Assembly (NCBI GenBank): GCA_014381825.1
Contig: JACNKX010000113.1
Coordinates: forward strand, 127,367-191,366
Direction of reading: 5' to 3'
Length of the DNA: 64,000 bases
Source of the DNA: Planctomycetota bacterium
Lineage (GTDB): Bacteria > Planctomycetota > Planctomycetia > Pirellulales > Pirellulaceae
Below are positions 46,007 to 54,338 of this stretch, in pieces. Position numbers and translations under genes: made by a program. Under the pieces are notes generated by a model. The model was given only the letters and a program-made list of their open reading frames with translations. It had not been told where the DNA came from and searched no databases. Numbering within the stretch: position 1 is the first letter of the stretch; each line of letters starts with the position of its first letter.

Positions 46007-48727
46007 ATGATGGTAGCACCGATGTACAGCACAATCTTCCAACTCGAACAAACGATCGTTGCGATCACTCTCGTCGCGTTCGTATTCGTCCTGTCGCCAG
46101 CAGCCGCGCAGACGCAAACGTTGCCTATTAGTGAAGCGGGCGAGACGGCAGCGCCGTCGAACCGATTTGACTACCACGCCGTCCGTGGCCGCCGGCCACT
46201 CGTGTCGCGGAGTGGGCGACACGAAGGTGAGCGGGATTTTGCGTTGCTGGGAAAGTCTCGGGTGCAAGGGCTGAAACACTACGGTGATCAGTGGAGCGGT
46301 GGCGCGCACCTTCTGTGGGATGGAAGTGTCGGTGCGACTATGGAGACCTCCTTCGATGTCGAATCGGAAGGCGTCTATGACCTAGCGTTCCAGCTGACGG
46401 TCGCCAGCGATTATGGCTTGTTCGAAATGTCGCTCGCCGGAACGGACGTGAAACAGTCGGTCGATCTATACGGTCCCAAGGTCGAATTGGCACCACTGGT
46501 AAAGCTAAAAGATGTACGGTTGAAGAGTGGTAAACAATCGCTGTCGTTCAAGCTCGTTGGTAGCAACCCCAAGGCCAAGAAGTTTCAGGGCGGCTACTTG
46601 TTGGGCCTCGATTACTTGCAACTGACGCGGAAGGATCAACCGCAATCCGACACAAACGCTTTCGATCCAACGATTGACCGATCTTCGGTTTCAGCGAATT
46701 CGCCCAGCCGTGCGACGCCACTTGCGTTCAACGAACTAAAGGTAACGATGAATCGATTCTGCTACCGGTGTCACGGTGGGGGCTCGACCGAAGCGGATGT
46801 TGACCTGACGGCCTTCACACACCGTGAAACGTTACTTGCCGACATCGATACGGCTCGTAAGATTCGCGACACGTTGGCGTCCCACGAGATGCCGCCCGAA
46901 GATAAAAAGCAACCGACGCGCGAATTGCGGGCACAAATGGTTGCCAGCCTCGATGCAATGTTGGATGAGTATCTCAGCAAGCATCGATCGTCCGCTCCTG
47001 TCGTGATGAGAAGATTGAATCGCTACGAGTACAACAACGCCGTGCGAGATCTCCTGCAGCTAGGCGGTGACATCTATCCGCTGCCCGAAAAGACGATCCG
47101 ATCTAACGCGCCCTATTTCGATCCGGCATCGGGTCGTTTTCCGGCTGTGGTTCACGTGGGAAATCGAACGCTCGGTAAGAACCAAGTCGAACGCCAGATT
47201 CTGACGGGCGTCTCACCCTTCGCGATCGACCTTCAAGCAGAAGGTGGTTTCAATAATCGCGGTCGCGAGCTGAGTGTTTCACCGATCCTCCTGGAGAGTT
47301 TTTTGAAACTAGGACGATCGATCGTCAGCAGTCCTGAATTCGATCGGTATTGCGGATCGACGAATTCATTGTTCGCCGTCCCGAACGAATTGACACTCGC
47401 TCAACAAAGCGACCTCGCACGCGAGCGGCTCTCCACATTTCTGGAAGTAGCCTTTCGTGGTGAATTGGAAGCGACGGTCCTGGACCGCTATCATCGTTTC
47501 TTTGTACAGCGGCTGGAACAAACGCAGTCTTTCCGGCTAAGCATGAAAGATGTCGTGGCGGCAGTACTCGCGTCGCCAAAGTTCATTTACATCTCCGAGT
47601 CGGCGGCAAGTGAAACGGAATCACGGTTGAGCGGTTACGAGTTGGCCAATCGTTTGTCTTTCTTTCTCTGGAGCAGTATTCCCGACAAGCTGCTGTTGGA
47701 TGCCGCTCGCGACGGATCGCTCGCGCAACCAGCCGTGCTAGACGCTCAAGTCACTCGCATGTTGGAAGATCCGCGTTGTCAGGCGCTGTCACAAAACTTC
47801 GCTCGGCAGTGGCTGAGGCTTGATCAGTTGGTGACTGCCGTCCCGGACTTCGATCGTTTTCCGCAATACTATTCGCGAATCGGTTGCGAGCAGTGGAAAT
47901 TCGGCTTACAGACCATGCTCGAACCCTTGCTGTTGTTCGAGAGCATCATGGTCGAAGACCGCTCGATCATGCTGTTGGTGGACTGCAACTACGCGTACCG
48001 ATCCGACGAACTGCAGTCTTGGTACGACGACAAGGTCCCGTTCGCCGGTCGAGAGAACCGCGAACGATTCAACACGAATCAACAACTGTTTCGAAAGCGA
48101 GTCCTGAACGATCGTCGATACGGTGGAGTAATCACTTCCGCCGGGACGTTGACCATGACGTCGGCACCGTTGCGAACGAGCCCCATCACTCGTGGCGCTT
48201 GGGTGGCCACGGTCATCTTCAACGAGCCACCACCTCCACCGCCCGACGACGTGCCTCCGATCGAAGCCGATGACAAGGTGATCGAAGCCCAAGGTCTGAC
48301 ACTGCGCGAGCGACTTCAGCAACATCAGGTAAATCAATCTTGCAAGTCATGCCATGCAAAGATTGATCCCTTGGGATTTGCGTTGGAAAACTTCGATGCC
48401 GTTGGGCGTTGGCGCGACGCGTACGGTTCTGGCCTCGAGATTGATGCCAGCGGCAAACTGTTCGGCACTCGGGAGTTCCGTGACGTCGTCGAAATGAAGA
48501 ACGCACTTTTGAAGCATCCCGAATCATTCATGCGCGCCTTTTGCGAACACATGCTCTCCTATGCGTTGGGTCGTGAGCTAGGGATTGCCGATGAACCGGT
48601 CGTCGAGGAAATCGTTGCACGCTTTGCCGCCGATCACGGTCAATTCAGCACGGTGGTTCGCGGCATTGTCCAGAGTCATCCGTTTCGATATCGGGCACAG
48701 CAGATCGACACGAAGGAGTCGAAATGA
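46007..48727 (+). CDS. DUF1592/DUF1588/DUF1585-type planctomycete cytochrome-like protein
   Basis: This 906-aa exported protein has a leader (TIVAITLVAFVFVLSPAAAQ), then a predicted beta-sandwich (about residues 60-220), a cytochrome-like CYRCHG motif near residue 252, the DUF1587 motif RLNRYEYNNAVRDLL near 335, the DUF1592 motif YELANRLSFFLWSSIPD near 543, the DUF1588 GGVITSAGTLTMTSAP, and a second CKSCHAKIDPLGFALENFD near 778, with DUF1585 at the end. This is the standard planctomycete arrangement. It overlaps the next gene by 4 bp (ATGA). Start choice among 46007, 46010 and 46022 is uncertain. Confidence 0.9.
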   Translation: MMVAPMYSTIFQLEQTIVAITLVAFVFVLSPAAAQTQTLPISEAGETAAPSNRFDYHAVRGRRPLVSRSGRHEGERDFALLGKSRVQGLKHYGDQWSGGAHLLWDGSVGATMETSFDVESEGVYDLAFQLTVASDYGLFEMSLAGTDVKQSVDLYGPKVELAPLVKLKDVRLKSGKQSLSFKLVGSNPKAKKFQGGYLLGLDYLQLTRKDQPQSDTNAFDPTIDRSSVSANSPSRATPLAFNELKVTMNRFCYRCHGGGSTEADVDLTAFTHRETLLADIDTARKIRDTLASHEMPPEDKKQPTRELRAQMVASLDAMLDEYLSKHRSSAPVVMRRLNRYEYNNAVRDLLQLGGDIYPLPEKTIRSNAPYFDPASGRFPAVVHVGNRTLGKNQVERQILTGVSPFAIDLQAEGGFNNRGRELSVSPILLESFLKLGRSIVSSPEFDRYCGSTNSLFAVPNELTLAQQSDLARERLSTFLEVAFRGELEATVLDRYHRFFVQRLEQTQSFRLSMKDVVAAVLASPKFIYISESAASETESRLSGYELANRLSFFLWSSIPDKLLLDAARDGSLAQPAVLDAQVTRMLEDPRCQALSQNFARQWLRLDQLVTAVPDFDRFPQYYSRIGCEQWKFGLQTMLEPLLLFESIMVEDRSIMLLVDCNYAYRSDELQSWYDDKVPFAGRENRERFNTNQQLFRKRVLNDRRYGGVITSAGTLTMTSAPLRTSPITRGAWVATVIFNEPPPPPPDDVPPIEADDKVIEAQGLTLRERLQQHQVNQSCKSCHAKIDPLGFALENFDAVGRWRDAYGSGLEIDASGKLFGTREFRDVVEMKNALLKHPESFMRAFCEHMLSYALGRELGIADEPVVEEIVARFAADHGQFSTVVRGIVQSHPFRYRAQQIDTKESK

Positions 48728-50025
48728 AGCGTTACACGCTCTCTAGACGCGCTGCATTACGGGGCACGGGCGCGGCGATTGCCCTGCCGTTGCTCGACAT
48801 CATGCAAAACAACTGGTGCCACGCGGCGAGCGATGTCGCGCCGCCAAAGCGAGCGGCCTTCTTCTACATTCCCAACGGCGTGGTGCAGTCCGCATGGAAT
48901 CCAGTCGATACAGGCAAGGACTTTACGCTCAGCCCCACCATGCAACCTCTGGAGTCGATTCGCAACAAGGTTTTAGTTCTGAGCAACCTCGATCGCATCA
49001 AAGTTGCCGGAACCGACGGGCATGCGCAAGCCAGTACTTGCTGGCTCAGCAGTGCTGCGCCTGACGAACTCTCGCCAGCCGGATATCCCCTTAAACGAAC
49101 GATCGATCAGATTATCGCGGACAAGGCTGGACGCGAGACGGCATTTCGTTCGCTCGAACTCAGCTGCAACCCCTACGAAGACAACCGAGAGTCCGTCTAC
49201 TTCGACAATATCTCGTGGTATGGCCACGGCCACGTTGCCCGTTCGCTACGAGACCCTCAAGACGTTTTCAATCGCTTGTTCCGAATCGATCAACATGCCG
49301 CCAGTAGCAGTATTTTGGATCTTGTTATGGAAGATGCGAGATCGCTGCGTCCACGACTCGGCAAACTCGATCGCGAGAAGTTAGAGGAGTACACACAATC
49401 TGTTCGCGCCGTGGAGCAGCAGATCCAGCGAGTGCGAAAGCGACAATCGGACATCACCAAGCTGAATCCAGAGGCACCGATCAAGCCGTGGCAGGCAATG
49501 CATCGCGACGAGTTCATTCAAGTGATGGGCGACTTGATGATTCTGGCGCTGCGAACCGATCTGACACGAGTCGCGACACTGATGACCGCGCCAGAACGGT
49601 GGAGTTCGCCGTTAAAGGTCGAAGGCTGGTTCGACAAGCCGATACAACATCACGGGTGGACGCACAATCAACAAAACGAAGACGTTCGCAGGCAGTTAGA
49701 AAAGCTTGACCGATTCCACATGGAGCAGTTTGTTCAGCTCGTCCAGAAGATGGACGCCACGCCGGAAGGTGAGGGCACGCTGCTGGATAACATGATGTTC
49801 CTGCTCGGATCGGGACTCAGCAGCGGCGAGTTACACATCTGCAGCAACCTGCCGACCGTCATTGCCGGAACGGCGGGCGGCCAACGTCAAACAGGCCAGC
49901 ACGTGCGATACGCCGAGGGAACCCCGATCGCCAACCTGTGGCTCTCCATGGCACAGGTCATGGGCACGGAGCAAACTCGCATCGGTGACAGCACGGGAGT
50001 CCTGAAGGAAGTGGTGTGTACGTGA
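48724..50025 (+). CDS. DUF1552 family exported protein
   Basis: This 433-aa protein has a Tat-type leader (LSRRAALRGTGAAIALPLLD) followed by DUF1552 features: KRAAFFYIPNGVVQSAWNP, VLVLSNLDRIKV and SCNPYEDNRESVYFDNISW, with HHGWTHNQQN toward the C-terminus. DUF1552 proteins are almost always encoded beside DUF1592-type proteins, as here, and overlap them by 4 bp. The pair is thought to act together in the periplasm, but no reaction is established. Confidence 0.93.
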   Translation: MKRYTLSRRAALRGTGAAIALPLLDIMQNNWCHAASDVAPPKRAAFFYIPNGVVQSAWNPVDTGKDFTLSPTMQPLESIRNKVLVLSNLDRIKVAGTDGHAQASTCWLSSAAPDELSPAGYPLKRTIDQIIADKAGRETAFRSLELSCNPYEDNRESVYFDNISWYGHGHVARSLRDPQDVFNRLFRIDQHAASSSILDLVMEDARSLRPRLGKLDREKLEEYTQSVRAVEQQIQRVRKRQSDITKLNPEAPIKPWQAMHRDEFIQVMGDLMILALRTDLTRVATLMTAPERWSSPLKVEGWFDKPIQHHGWTHNQQNEDVRRQLEKLDRFHMEQFVQLVQKMDATPEGEGTLLDNMMFLLGSGLSSGELHICSNLPTVIAGTAGGQRQTGQHVRYAEGTPIANLWLSMAQVMGTEQTRIGDSTGVLKEVVCT

Positions 50026-50176
50026 CTAACGCTGAGAAGCGGGTTGGGACGATGAGACTGGTTCCGAAGAAACCAAGATATTGGCCGAACCTTGTAAGGT
50101 GATCGCAGAGTTTGACTGCACCAAGGTCGTCAGTTAGCTTGGCTCATCCCACAAAACGATCCATCGCGAGGTGACT

Positions 50177-50761
50177 ATGGCAATCGCATTGACTCAATGT
50201 CTGTTGCTGGGCATGTTACTCGGCCCGGTTGACGATCCGAACGCGGATGAAGGAATCAAAGTTACCGTCATCTTGCGCGGTGCAGACAGCGACGCGGATC
50301 TTGAAGTGCTGACAAAGGCCCTTCGATCGACCAAAGGTGTGAAACTCATCACGGAAAGCGTCGGCGTCGGATTTCGCAAGTTCAACAATCGGTTCACGAC
50401 GCCGATTGTTGTTAGTGTACCGAAATCACCCGGTACGGACGACGCTAACGTAGGAGCACTGGCGACGGTCGTATCGAAAGCAAAGACATCGAACCGCGAT
50501 AAGTTTCCTCCGGGCGTGAACCTGATTCTGTTTACTGACGGTACGCTCAACGAATCATCTATTATGGATCTGCGTTCATCACTGAGCCGCTTGAATGGTG
50601 TTGAAGTCGACCAGCCGGGAGGACTCGGCGCTCGCATACAAGAAGGTTGGTGCTGGATTCAGTTTGAGAATGCCGGTGGTGCGATGTTGAAGGAGATCGA
50701 GGAAAGGGCGCAGGCATCTGGGCTGAAGTACCGGCGTTTGAAAGACGCGCCCGACGAGTGA
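50177..50761 (+). CDS. Secreted protein of unknown function
   Basis: About 194 aa with a short hydrophobic N-terminus (AIALTQCLLLGMLLGPV). The mature part appears to contain two alpha/beta units: KVTVILRGADSDADLEVLTKALRSTKGV in the first half and NGVEVDQPGGLGARIQEGWCWIQ in the second, resembling ferredoxin-like folds by eye. ATG 50177 has GAGGTG upstream, making it better than the GTG at 50171. It lies between the DUF1552 gene and a PQQ-propeller gene. Confidence 0.62.
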   Translation: MAIALTQCLLLGMLLGPVDDPNADEGIKVTVILRGADSDADLEVLTKALRSTKGVKLITESVGVGFRKFNNRFTTPIVVSVPKSPGTDDANVGALATVVSKAKTSNRDKFPPGVNLILFTDGTLNESSIMDLRSSLSRLNGVEVDQPGGLGARIQEGWCWIQFENAGGAMLKEIEERAQASGLKYRRLKDAPDE

Positions 50762-50809
50762 GCGCCCGATCGAGCCTGCAGGGAAAGAACGTCAATAGAG
50801 GAAGTCGTT

Positions 50810-52234
50810 ATGAAGTGGTTACGCGACATCTCGTTGGTCGCCGTCGGGCTTGCGATACTATGGAACGTCGAGTTCGCGCAGGCAGACAACTGGCCTCAGT
50901 TTCGCGGCGTTAACGCATCTGGTACAAGTCACGAGACGACCAGTCTGCCAACCGACATCGGGCCTAACCGGAATGTTGTGTGGAAACTGCCGGTCGGACG
51001 TGGGCATTCGTCGCCGGTGGTATTTGGCGAGCGAGCTTATCTGACGACGCTGCGCGATGAGAAGCTCTTGACACTCGCGGTTGACGTCACATCCGGAAAG
51101 ATCGCGTGGGAAGCAGAAGCTCAGTACGACAAGCTCGAGAGTGTACATCGTATCGGCAGTCCGGCGACGCCCTCTTGTGCGACGGATGGCGATGTCGTCA
51201 TTAGCTTCTTCGGGTCAAGCGGTTTGCACGCGTATTCGGTCGCTGGCAAACTCTTATGGAAGCAACCAATGGGCCCGTTCGATAACAGCTTTGGCGCAGC
51301 TGGTTCGCCGATCATCGTGGATGATCTCGTCGTCATCATCGAAGATCACGATACGGGCTCATTTCTCGCTGCCTTTGACAAGCGAACCGGCAAAGAAGTG
51401 TGGCGAACGGACCGCGCCGCGTTTCGCCGGAACTATTCGTCGCCCGTCGTCTGGCCCCAAGCGGATGGTAATCAGATCGTGGTCGTGGGCACAGGACAAG
51501 TGAATGCTTACGAAGCCGCTTCCGGGAAGCAAGTTTGGACGGTGCGTCGCGGTTCGCGAGTCGTCAGCTCGACTCCGGTCGTTAGCGACGAAGGTCAGCT
51601 TTACGTCGTCAACTCCGGCGGAGGTGAAGCGCCGGATCAACCACCGTACGCTCAACTGATCGCGACCGCTGATGCCAACAGCAACAAAATGCTTGAGAAG
51701 ACGGAGCTGCCGAACAGCATCATCCGCAGCTTTATCGATCAGTTTGATCGAGACAAGAACGGCTCGTTGGACGAACTAGAGTATGAGAGCATCCGAGGAA
51801 CGATGATGTACGCCAAGCCGATTGCGATGCGAATTAAAAGCGGAGGGCACGAAGACATTACGGACACGCACGTCGCTTGGAGTGCGACCAAGTCGCTGCC
51901 GCGAAACGCATCGCCGCTGGTCGTCAACGGCGTGGTCTTCATGATCAAAGACGGAGGCATTGCCACTTCGCTCGATGCCGCATCGGGCGAGCAGCTCAAA
52001 TCTGGACGACTGCGAGCGACTGGGAAGTTTTTCAGCTCGCCTGTTTACGGTGACGGCAAAATCTATGCGTTGACCGAGCAAGGAAAACTGAACGTTGTTA
52101 CGGCAGAATCAAATTGGAAGCAACTCGCGACGGCTGATTTCAGCGAAGACGTGTATGCAACGCCGGCGATCGCGAACGGTCGTCTTTACATCCGAACCGT
52201 CCAACACTTGTACTGTTTCTCCGACACCGAGTAA
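50810..52234 (+). CDS. PQQ-like beta-propeller protein with EF-hand insert
   Basis: This 474-aa protein has a signal peptide (DISLVAVGLAILWNVEFAQA) and PQQ-binding-like beta-propeller repeats: NWPQFRGVNASGTS, VDVTSGKIAWEAEAQYDKLE, AFDKRTGKEVWRTDR and YEAASGKQVWTV. An EF-hand pair is inserted at about residues 287-325 (DANSNKMLEKTEL and DRDKNGSLDELEYE), suggesting calcium binding. This build is common among planctomycete exported proteins. No quinoprotein catalytic residues can be assigned, so a binding role is as likely as catalysis. Confidence 0.88.
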   Translation: MKWLRDISLVAVGLAILWNVEFAQADNWPQFRGVNASGTSHETTSLPTDIGPNRNVVWKLPVGRGHSSPVVFGERAYLTTLRDEKLLTLAVDVTSGKIAWEAEAQYDKLESVHRIGSPATPSCATDGDVVISFFGSSGLHAYSVAGKLLWKQPMGPFDNSFGAAGSPIIVDDLVVIIEDHDTGSFLAAFDKRTGKEVWRTDRAAFRRNYSSPVVWPQADGNQIVVVGTGQVNAYEAASGKQVWTVRRGSRVVSSTPVVSDEGQLYVVNSGGGEAPDQPPYAQLIATADANSNKMLEKTELPNSIIRSFIDQFDRDKNGSLDELEYESIRGTMMYAKPIAMRIKSGGHEDITDTHVAWSATKSLPRNASPLVVNGVVFMIKDGGIATSLDAASGEQLKSGRLRATGKFFSSPVYGDGKIYALTEQGKLNVVTAESNWKQLATADFSEDVYATPAIANGRLYIRTVQHLYCFSDTE

Positions 52235-52276
52235 CTAAATCGCCCGACTTTAAAAGCAAATCGTTGGACTGAGTGA

Positions 52277-53029
52277 ATGCTCAACACGATTCGCTTTCTT
52301 TTGTTGTTTACTCCTGCAATCGCCATCATTACTGCGGCACTCTACATTTCCGCGTGCCGCAGTCGCACCGTCATTATCGCGGCAACAGAAGTACTCGGCT
52401 GGTACTTTCTGTCACCAATTATCTGCGTGTTTCCGCCGTCGCCCCCAACATTTTCAGAATCACTCATTTCGGATTTTTGGCTAAGCGGATTACCTCTCGG
52501 CTGCGCGGTCTTCTATATGACCGCAATCGAAATTGCGCTGACCAAAACGTATCGATGGTCTATAAGCACCACGTCAGAGAGTTCCCGCGAAGTCGAACGA
52601 AAGGTGCCAAGTTCGCCGTATGTGACCGTATCGTTACTCGCCAGCTCTACCGCCCTCTTGCTTCCGCTTGGCTATCTCTGTTCGACGGGTCCTTACATGG
52701 GACCTGATGCTGTTGCGGATCGAGTCTTCGTGGCTGTGACGTTCCTGTTCTATTGCGTCTTCGCGTTGCCTTGTATTCTTATCGCCAACATCGCTGGTTG
52801 CAGGATTGTTGTCCGTTCAATGCAACTCGCCGCGTTCCGGTCCTTTGTTATCACCGTGATCACGGCTTCGGCTGGATGGGCTGCAACTGCGTTCTGGATA
52901 AGGCACCGACAACCACGCCGTGAAGGAAGAAGAGATTATCGAGACGAATCCTGTCAGCGGCATGAAGAAGCCGGCTGGGTTTGCTCGCGTCACCTACTTC
53001 AAGGAAGACGAGATCAAGGAAGTTCTTGA
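52277..53029 (+). CDS. Membrane protein with foreign 3' end
   Basis: The first 208 or so residues form a polytopic membrane protein (helices FLLLFTPAIAIITAALYI, YVTVSLLASSTALLLPLGYL, VFVAVTFLFYCVFALPCILI, FVITVITASAGWAATAFWI). The last 40 residues, from about nt 52905, are very charged (RREGRRDYRDE) and are just the out-of-frame reading of an integrase fragment that overlaps here. The native C-terminus was therefore probably replaced when that fragment arrived. No family is recognised for the membrane part. Confidence 0.55.
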   Translation: MLNTIRFLLLFTPAIAIITAALYISACRSRTVIIAATEVLGWYFLSPIICVFPPSPPTFSESLISDFWLSGLPLGCAVFYMTAIEIALTKTYRWSISTTSESSREVERKVPSSPYVTVSLLASSTALLLPLGYLCSTGPYMGPDAVADRVFVAVTFLFYCVFALPCILIANIAGCRIVVRSMQLAAFRSFVITVITASAGWAATAFWIRHRQPRREGRRDYRDESCQRHEEAGWVCSRHLLQGRRDQGSS

Positions 53030-53424
53030 CTACTGCAAGCGACCACCAAAGAAGAAGGCCGTGAGCCTGAGTCCGATAGGGGAGTATTTCGCTGCGTTGC
53101 TTCTCACCGGTGCTCGTCCATTTTCTGAGCTTGCACGAGTGACAGCGGACCATGTTCAGGAAACAGACAAAAGGATGGTGATCAGAATCAAAGCAGGGTC
53201 CGATGACGATGGCAACTACCGTCACAAAGCAGCGAAAAAGACCGGAAAGGATAGAACCATCTATCTCTTTCCTGAAGTTGAAGAAACGGTGCGAGCGTTG
53301 ATGCTTCGGTTTCCTCGTGGCTCGGGCAACACGCTCTCACTACGCCCAGTGGTGTGATGAGTACAACGAGCCATTGTGGGCGGCTGTGGGGCGGGGGAGT
53401 AAAGGTAAGCGGAAGGCGAGTTAA
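52905..53424 (+). pseudogene. Tyrosine recombinase remnant, internally deleted and frameshifted
   Basis: Frame 0 from about 52905 reads NHAVKEEEIIETNPV, then GMKKPAGF, FAALLLTGARPFSELARVTADHV (the first catalytic Arg region) and DRTIYLFPEVEETVRALM, ending in RGSGNTLSLRPVV at 53357. From 53338 another frame reads HYAQWCDEYNEPLWAAVG and ends in RGSKGKRKAS at 53424, which looks like the C-terminal end of the same integrase with its catalytic Tyr. The middle part with the HxxR motif is missing. The N-terminal domain is also absent. This is a decayed site-specific recombinase. Confidence 0.75.
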
Positions 53425-53571
53425 GTTGTGATTCAGTTGGCTTGTCTAAATTGCAACATTCAAAAAGCTTGGCTTAATCGAGCACATGGCATTGCTCCTG
53501 TGGGTGGAAACGAAACGAGTTTCGCTCGTATGGTCATACCGCGTTCCTTCTCATTGAGTTGGACCGCAACG

Positions 53572-54306
53572 TTAGAGGCCAGCGCGCTTGACAACTTCTT
53601 TCACGTCGATCGCCTTGAGCATCTTCTGGGTTCGATCGTTCAACACGGCGTCGACGCCGCTGGTGAGCGCGGCAGGGAAGCTGGCTTCTTCTAAAGCTAA
53701 TTGGAATTTCTTCGTTCCTGCGTCACCGAGCACGTTGCCTTTGATGATTCGATCGGCCAGCATGCGGGTAAGAACTTTTTCGTCGTCAAGTATTTCGGCA
53801 AGTCGTGCTGCTGTCAGTTTGTCGAGCGCGGGCATGACCGTTTTTCGCATCGCCGGCTGCATTTTGGCTTGAGCGTCGCTGCGAATCTTGGCAATTTCGC
53901 CGCGTGAAGGTGGACCACGGCGACCCTGCTTGCGACGCTGGGCCGAAATCTTGCTGCTCATGTACGCCGGCATGAATTTTTGCATCATGCCAGGAATGGT
54001 TGTTTGAGCGATCTTGTGCGCATGGTCGTGGATCTCGTTTTCCCGTGTCGTTTTGAACGTCGAGACTGTCGCATCCCACTGCGACTGACTGAGCAACGCC
54101 TTCACCTTGGCACGCTGGCTGGAACTCAGTTTGAGTGGAGCCGCAATCGATTCGACGTTCTTCGTTGCTTTCCGGCGCAGCGCTTCATTGGCCGCTTGGG
54201 CGGCTTTATCATCCGTGGCCTTCTTACCTTTGGCTGGCTCCGCCGCCGATGCTATCTGCCCGACGACTAAAATCAGAACGAGTATTGCCGCTAAACGTTT
54301 ATGCAT
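53572..54306 (-). CDS. Secreted alpha-helical protein of unknown function
   Basis: This 244-aa protein has a signal peptide (LAAILVLILVVGQIASAAE) and a highly charged, Lys/Arg/Ala-rich helical mature region (KLSSSQRAKVKALLSQSQWD, MRKTVMPALDKLTAARLAEI). No known family. It is the last gene of a leftward set (MBL hydrolase, MarR, beta-helix protein, this gene) with a 32-bp gap to the beta-helix gene. The shared transcript suggests joint envelope function under MarR control. Confidence 0.72.
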   Translation of the reverse strand: MHKRLAAILVLILVVGQIASAAEPAKGKKATDDKAAQAANEALRRKATKNVESIAAPLKLSSSQRAKVKALLSQSQWDATVSTFKTTRENEIHDHAHKIAQTTIPGMMQKFMPAYMSSKISAQRRKQGRRGPPSRGEIAKIRSDAQAKMQPAMRKTVMPALDKLTAARLAEILDDEKVLTRMLADRIIKGNVLGDAGTKKFQLALEEASFPAALTSGVDAVLNDRTQKMLKAIDVKEVVKRAGL

Positions 54307-54338
54307 GATGATTCTCCTATTTACTCGACTAAAGTTGG

